Assembly (NCBI RefSeq): GCF_900890705.1 | Contig: NZ_CAAHFH010000001.1 | Location: 2,108,001 to 2,172,000 of the forward strand | Direction: 5' to 3' | Length of the DNA: 64,000 nt | From: Pontiella sulfatireligans | GTDB taxonomy: Bacteria; Verrucomicrobiota; Kiritimatiellia; Kiritimatiellales; Pontiellaceae | Shown: positions 61,246 through 64,000 of the stretch, in pieces | Layout: each line of letters begins with the position of its first letter | Numbering within the stretch: position 1 is the stretch's first letter | Notes under the pieces: generated by a model | Database searches by the model: none | What the model saw: only the letters and a program-made list of their open reading frames with translations | What the model was told of the DNA's origin: nothing | Program-made: the position numbers and the translations under genes

Positions 61246-61977
61246 CTACATCCCCAAGCGCTTAAAAACCACCTCAGGAATATGGCGGATAATCAGCATA
61301 ACCCAGCGCCACATCCACAGGGAGTAGACCGTGTCGCGCTTTTTTTCCAATCCTTGGAAAACCGCATCCGCCACCTGCTCCGGCTCGGCAGTCAATGCAG
61401 CCGGGAGCTCTAGGTTTTCCGTCATCTTCGTTCGACAGAATCCCGGCTTGACGGTCATCACATGCACGCCCTTTTTCGCGAGCCGGTTGCGCAAGCCCGC
61501 TAGATAGGCCGTGAAGCCCGCCTTGGCGCTTCCGTAGATATAATTGCTCTGGCGTCCGCGGTCGCCCGCCACCGAGCTAATGCCCGCAATGGCGCCACTG
61601 CCGCGCTTTTCAAAGTCGCTGGCCACAATGTTTAGGATGGAAACGGCGCCGGTATAGTTGACGTCGATCGTCCGGCGCACTTCGTCAAAATCCGTGCGGG
61701 CCTCCAGCTGGTCGCCCATATAGCCAAAGACGCAGATCACCGCATCCGGCTTCGGTTCGAGCGAATCGTAAAAGCCGCAGTGGCTGGCAAAGTCCACGGC
61801 ATCAAACTCCAGCGCCTGAACCTCGGCCTTGGAACGGATACGCAGATCGCTAGCAACCGGCTCAAGCAACTCCAGATTCCGCGCCGCCAGCGAAAGGCTC
61901 CAGCCCTCCGCTGCATATTTTTTTGCAATGGCCTGCGCCATGTCCGACGTCGCACCCAATATCAAAACATTCTTCAT
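61246..61977 (-). CDS. DprE2-like short-chain dehydrogenase
   Basis: The product is 243 aa from the ATG 61977. Motifs: VLILGATSDMAQAIAKKYAA (NAD(P) site), NYTGAVSILNIVASDF, GISSVAGDRGRQSNYIYGSA K with catalytic Ser/Tyr/Lys, and VKPGFCRTKMTENLELPAAL, the DprE2-like pattern. DprE2 reduces the keto intermediate made by DprE1 in decaprenylphosphoryl-arabinose synthesis. The next gene upstream on this strand is DprE1-like, so the pair probably epimerises a polyprenyl-linked pentose. A TTCCAATCCTTGGAA palindrome is inside (61345-61359, encoding FQGLE). Confidence 0.85.
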   Translation of the reverse strand: MKNVLILGATSDMAQAIAKKYAAEGWSLSLAARNLELLEPVASDLRIRSKAEVQALEFDAVDFASHCGFYDSLEPKPDAVICVFGYMGDQLEARTDFDEVRRTIDVNYTGAVSILNIVASDFEKRGSGAIAGISSVAGDRGRQSNYIYGSAKAGFTAYLAGLRNRLAKKGVHVMTVKPGFCRTKMTENLELPAALTAEPEQVADAVFQGLEKKRDTVYSLWMWRWVMLIIRHIPEVVFKRLGM

Positions 61978-62001
61978 CCTAGACTCCAATCAACTTGATT
62001 C

Positions 62002-62063
62002 GACCGCAAAGGCGCTAAGACGCAAAGGCAAATGGTTCTTTGTTTCCTTGCGTCTTCGCGGTC
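62002..62063. repeat. intergenic inverted repeat (GACCGCAAAGG type)
   Basis: GACCGCAAAGGCGCTAAGAC with GCAAAGG (62002-62028) faces CCTTGCGTCTTCGCGGTC (62046-62063). It lies between the DprE2-like and DprE1-like genes, and its words (CGCAAAGG, AAGACGCAA) recur at 63556-63570. It is of the same style as the repeats at 45331 and 49610. Confidence 0.65.
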
Positions 62064-62106
62064 ATAAAATTTCAGTGTATTCCGTAGCTCCCTTTCCTGC
62101 TGTCGC

Positions 62107-63444
62107 CTAATCCGTGATCCCGATTCGTTTGGATTGCAGGGAACCAAATTTAGTTTCGCCCTTGTTCAACATGGCAATGGCTTGGCGGAACGCATCTGCG
62201 TTGGGATAGGTCTTCTCAAACATGGCCGCACTCATGCGGGAATCCTTTGCAAGATACAGCCGGCCGCCATAGTCGGCCACCATTGCGTCGAGCTCCTTGA
62301 ACAGATCCATCGCCTTGAGCGAGATTGGAAAATCGAGCGCCAGCGTGTATCCCGTCATAGGGAACGACATGAAGCTTTCCTGCTCGCCGAACAGCTTGAG
62401 CACCGCCAGAAACGAGCCCAACCCGCTTTCGGTAATGCGCGTAAGGATTTTGCGCATGCCTTCGCGTCCCGCCTCCTTAGGAATCACGAACTGGTATTGC
62501 GTAAAACCACGCTTGCCGTAGATGCGGTTCCAGTTGCCGATGGCATCGAGCGGATAAAAGAAGCTGTTGTAGTCGACCATGCGCTTATGCGTTCCCGGCC
62601 GGCACTTATTGTAATAGACAAAATTGAAGGCCTTCATCGTCAGCGGATTCAGAGCGAAGTTCGGAAATACAAACGGCACATCCAGTTGCAGGCCCCGCTT
62701 GGGCACCAAGGGAGACTGCTTGTGCGATGCGTCTACTAGCTCCGTCGCCGTGGCATGCTCGCCACGCATCATAATGCTGCGTCCAAGTGCATCGCCCTTC
62801 GCTAGACAGTCGATCCACGCCACGGAATAGGTCCAGTCATTGGACGCCTCGAAACCGTCCATGATGTCGTCGAGGTTTTCCGCGCGAATGGTTTCTTCGC
62901 GGATATAGGCGGTCTCGATCTTGCGGAGCCGGAAGGTTGCATTGAGAATGACGCCGGTCAGCCCCATCCCCCCAACCGTAACGCTGAAAAAATCGGAGTT
63001 CTCAGTCGGCGTGCAGGTAATGACCGAGCCGTCGTTGCGCATAACGTCCATCGACCGGACATGCTGGCCGAAGCTGCCATCGACATGATGGTTTTTGCCA
63101 TGCACATCGGCAGCAATTGCCCCGCCGATGGTAATGAACTTGGTGCCGGGCGTCACTGGAAGAAACCAGCCGCGCGGCGCAAAGACCTCGAGGATCTCCG
63201 ACAGCAACGTGCCGGCTTGGCAGCAGAGTTCGCCAGTGGCTTCGTCGAACGAAAGGAATTTGTTGAAGCGGCGCGTCAGCAGCATGCTTTCCTGCAGCGA
63301 TGCATCGCCGTATGACCGGCCGTTGCCAAAAGCGATCACCTCGCCCGGACGCGCCAGCTTTTCGCGGAGCTGCTCGGCCGTATCAAAGCCCGCCACTTCC
63401 GCGTCGATGACCGGATAGTTCCCCCAATCTGAAATCTTTCGCAT
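62107..63444 (-). CDS. DprE1-like FAD-binding oxidoreductase
   Basis: The 445-aa product begins with an FAD-binding PCMH domain: VIAFGNGRSYGDASLQESML, GWFLPVTPGTKFITIGGAIA ADVHGKNHH and VGGMGLTGVILNATFRLRKI. The C-terminal half has GFTQYQFVIPKEAGREGMRK and KLFGEQESFMSFPMTGYTLA LDFP. These match DprE1/decaprenylphosphoryl-ribose 2'-oxidase homologues. In mycobacteria DprE1/DprE2 supply D-arabinose; in Gram-negatives the polyprenyl substrate is inferred. Located 129 bases upstream of the DprE2-like gene with a repeat between. No UbiA-type ribosyl transferase is in the window. Confidence 0.9.
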   Translation of the reverse strand: MRKISDWGNYPVIDAEVAGFDTAEQLREKLARPGEVIAFGNGRSYGDASLQESMLLTRRFNKFLSFDEATGELCCQAGTLLSEILEVFAPRGWFLPVTPGTKFITIGGAIAADVHGKNHHVDGSFGQHVRSMDVMRNDGSVITCTPTENSDFFSVTVGGMGLTGVILNATFRLRKIETAYIREETIRAENLDDIMDGFEASNDWTYSVAWIDCLAKGDALGRSIMMRGEHATATELVDASHKQSPLVPKRGLQLDVPFVFPNFALNPLTMKAFNFVYYNKCRPGTHKRMVDYNSFFYPLDAIGNWNRIYGKRGFTQYQFVIPKEAGREGMRKILTRITESGLGSFLAVLKLFGEQESFMSFPMTGYTLALDFPISLKAMDLFKELDAMVADYGGRLYLAKDSRMSAAMFEKTYPNADAFRQAIAMLNKGETKFGSLQSKRIGITD

Positions 63445-63582
63445 GAAAACCTCTCCGAGGTTTAGTTATTGGTTATTCGTTAATGGATGCATGGCTTATA
63501 CCCCAAATCCACTAAGCAAGTGTTGTCAACATACAGCAGTTTTTGACCCAATTCCACCGCAAAGGAACAAAGGTCTTGATTC

Positions 63583-63610
63583 TTTACGCATTACGCAATA
63601 CGCATTATGC
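63583..63610. repeat. TACGCATTACG repeat next to the zinc-ribbon gene
   Basis: TTTACGCATTACGCAATACG with CATTATGC abuts the start codon of the zinc-ribbon gene. The words match the repeat at about 6267-6288 in reverse orientation. It occupies the place of a ribosome site, which is otherwise not seen. Confidence 0.45.
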
Positions 63611-63613
63611 ACC

Positions 63614-63991
63614 ATGAGTGCAGTAGAAATAATTTGCAGGAATTGCGGCGCCGACACCTTGCTCAAGCGCGAGGCGGTCTATGACGGCTTCACCAAAACC
63701 GGCGAAAAGCTCGCCTGTTCCAGCTGCGGGTTTGAATACGCCTCCGAAGACGACGTGCCGTTCAAAGCCGTAGAGACAGAACCTCAGATATTCACAGAGG
63801 CCGACCGATCCGCCAAGGTCGAGGTGTTCGACGACGGCGAGAACCAAAGGCTATGCCGCTATTGCGCCAACTATATCGTCAATCCCTTCACCCAATTCTG
63901 CGCCCTCCACAAAAAGGAAGTGCAGGCAACGGACACTTGCCCTAAATTCGAGCAAGCGAAAGAAAAGGACGGAGGCGGAACCCCTATTTAG
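63614..63991 (+). CDS. zinc-ribbon protein of unknown function
   Basis: The product is 125 aa from the ATG 63614 (a longer in-frame version starting at 63443 is mostly intergenic repeat and low-likelihood). C8-x2-C11 and C35-x2-C38 form one zinc ribbon (IICRNCGAD, ACSSCGFEY); CRYCANYIVNPFTQFCAL and TDTCPKF form a second cysteine cluster. Acidic middle part, no signal or membrane segment. The type is known from PVC genomes as an uncharacterised protein. It may bind nucleic acid or a partner protein. Confidence 0.75.
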   Translation: MSAVEIICRNCGADTLLKREAVYDGFTKTGEKLACSSCGFEYASEDDVPFKAVETEPQIFTEADRSAKVEVFDDGENQRLCRYCANYIVNPFTQFCALHKKEVQATDTCPKFEQAKEKDGGGTPI

Positions 63992-64000
63992 GCTTCTTCT

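Overview
The window looks like the chromosome of a marine, polysaccharide-degrading member of the PVC superphylum, most likely a Kiritimatiellota (Pontiella-like) bacterium. This is inferred from the gene content, not from a marker gene. The pointers are three formylglycine sulfatases in 14 kb, secreted glycosidases and SGNH esterases, a PEP-CTERM protein with autotransporter-type beta repeats, verrucomicrobial-style C-terminal tails, a sigma factor/Ser-Thr kinase pair, and many small palindromic intergenic repeats.

Region 1 (1-31.4 kb) is a catabolic cluster, almost all on the minus strand and almost all exported: a GH29 fucosidase (cut by the window edge), two large SGNH acetylesterases, a PEP-CTERM surface protein, three paralogous five-bladed-propeller proteins, three S1 sulfatases, an alpha/beta esterase, two paralogous small SGNH hydrolases, a GH172 enzyme, an unrecognised 800-aa two-fold-repeat protein, a short DUF6786-like protein, a GH117 enzyme and a GH2 enzyme. 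The set suits stepwise desulfation, deacetylation and hydrolysis of a sulfated algal polysaccharide containing fucose or (anhydro)galactose. No SusC/SusD pair is present. A small plus-strand island (13.5-15.3 kb: XRE regulator, RadC lacking its catalytic end, Fic protein) interrupts it.

Region 2 (31.5-34.1 kb) is a sigma-70-family factor overlapping an atypical membrane Ser/Thr kinase. Region 3 (34.1-39.3 kb) is a mobile-element graveyard: inverted repeats, a tRNA 3'-end-like remnant, an IS1634-type transposase, and an IS4-type element of 1891 bp inserted in a decayed IS3 element. Its terminal inverted repeats and 10-bp target duplication can be read directly.

Region 4 (39.3-48.6 kb) resembles a compatible-solute cluster for glucosylglycerate or mannosylglucosylglycerate: a GH13_18 phosphorylase and GT4 on the minus strand; an M20-like protein, GpgS, a second GT4 and two HAD phosphatases on the plus strand; a Phd/PIN toxin-antitoxin pair lies between. 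Region 5 (48.7-54.2 kb) holds purC, xerD, type II secretion/pilus genes (F, G, H-like) and a sigma/anti-sigma pair. Region 6 (54.3-64 kb) holds a thioredoxin-domain protein, CYTH protein, HypF, class IV aminotransferase, UDP-glucuronate decarboxylase, a DprE2/DprE1-like pair and a zinc-ribbon protein.

The most unusual signal is a palindrome, TTCCAANNNTTGGAA. It occurs exactly six times, always inside genes of unrelated families and in different reading frames, with about 0.004 expected by chance, and a degenerate intergenic array of it lies at 6510-6576. Several other repeat families sit between genes, and in three cases repeat-like DNA is translated as part of a protein.
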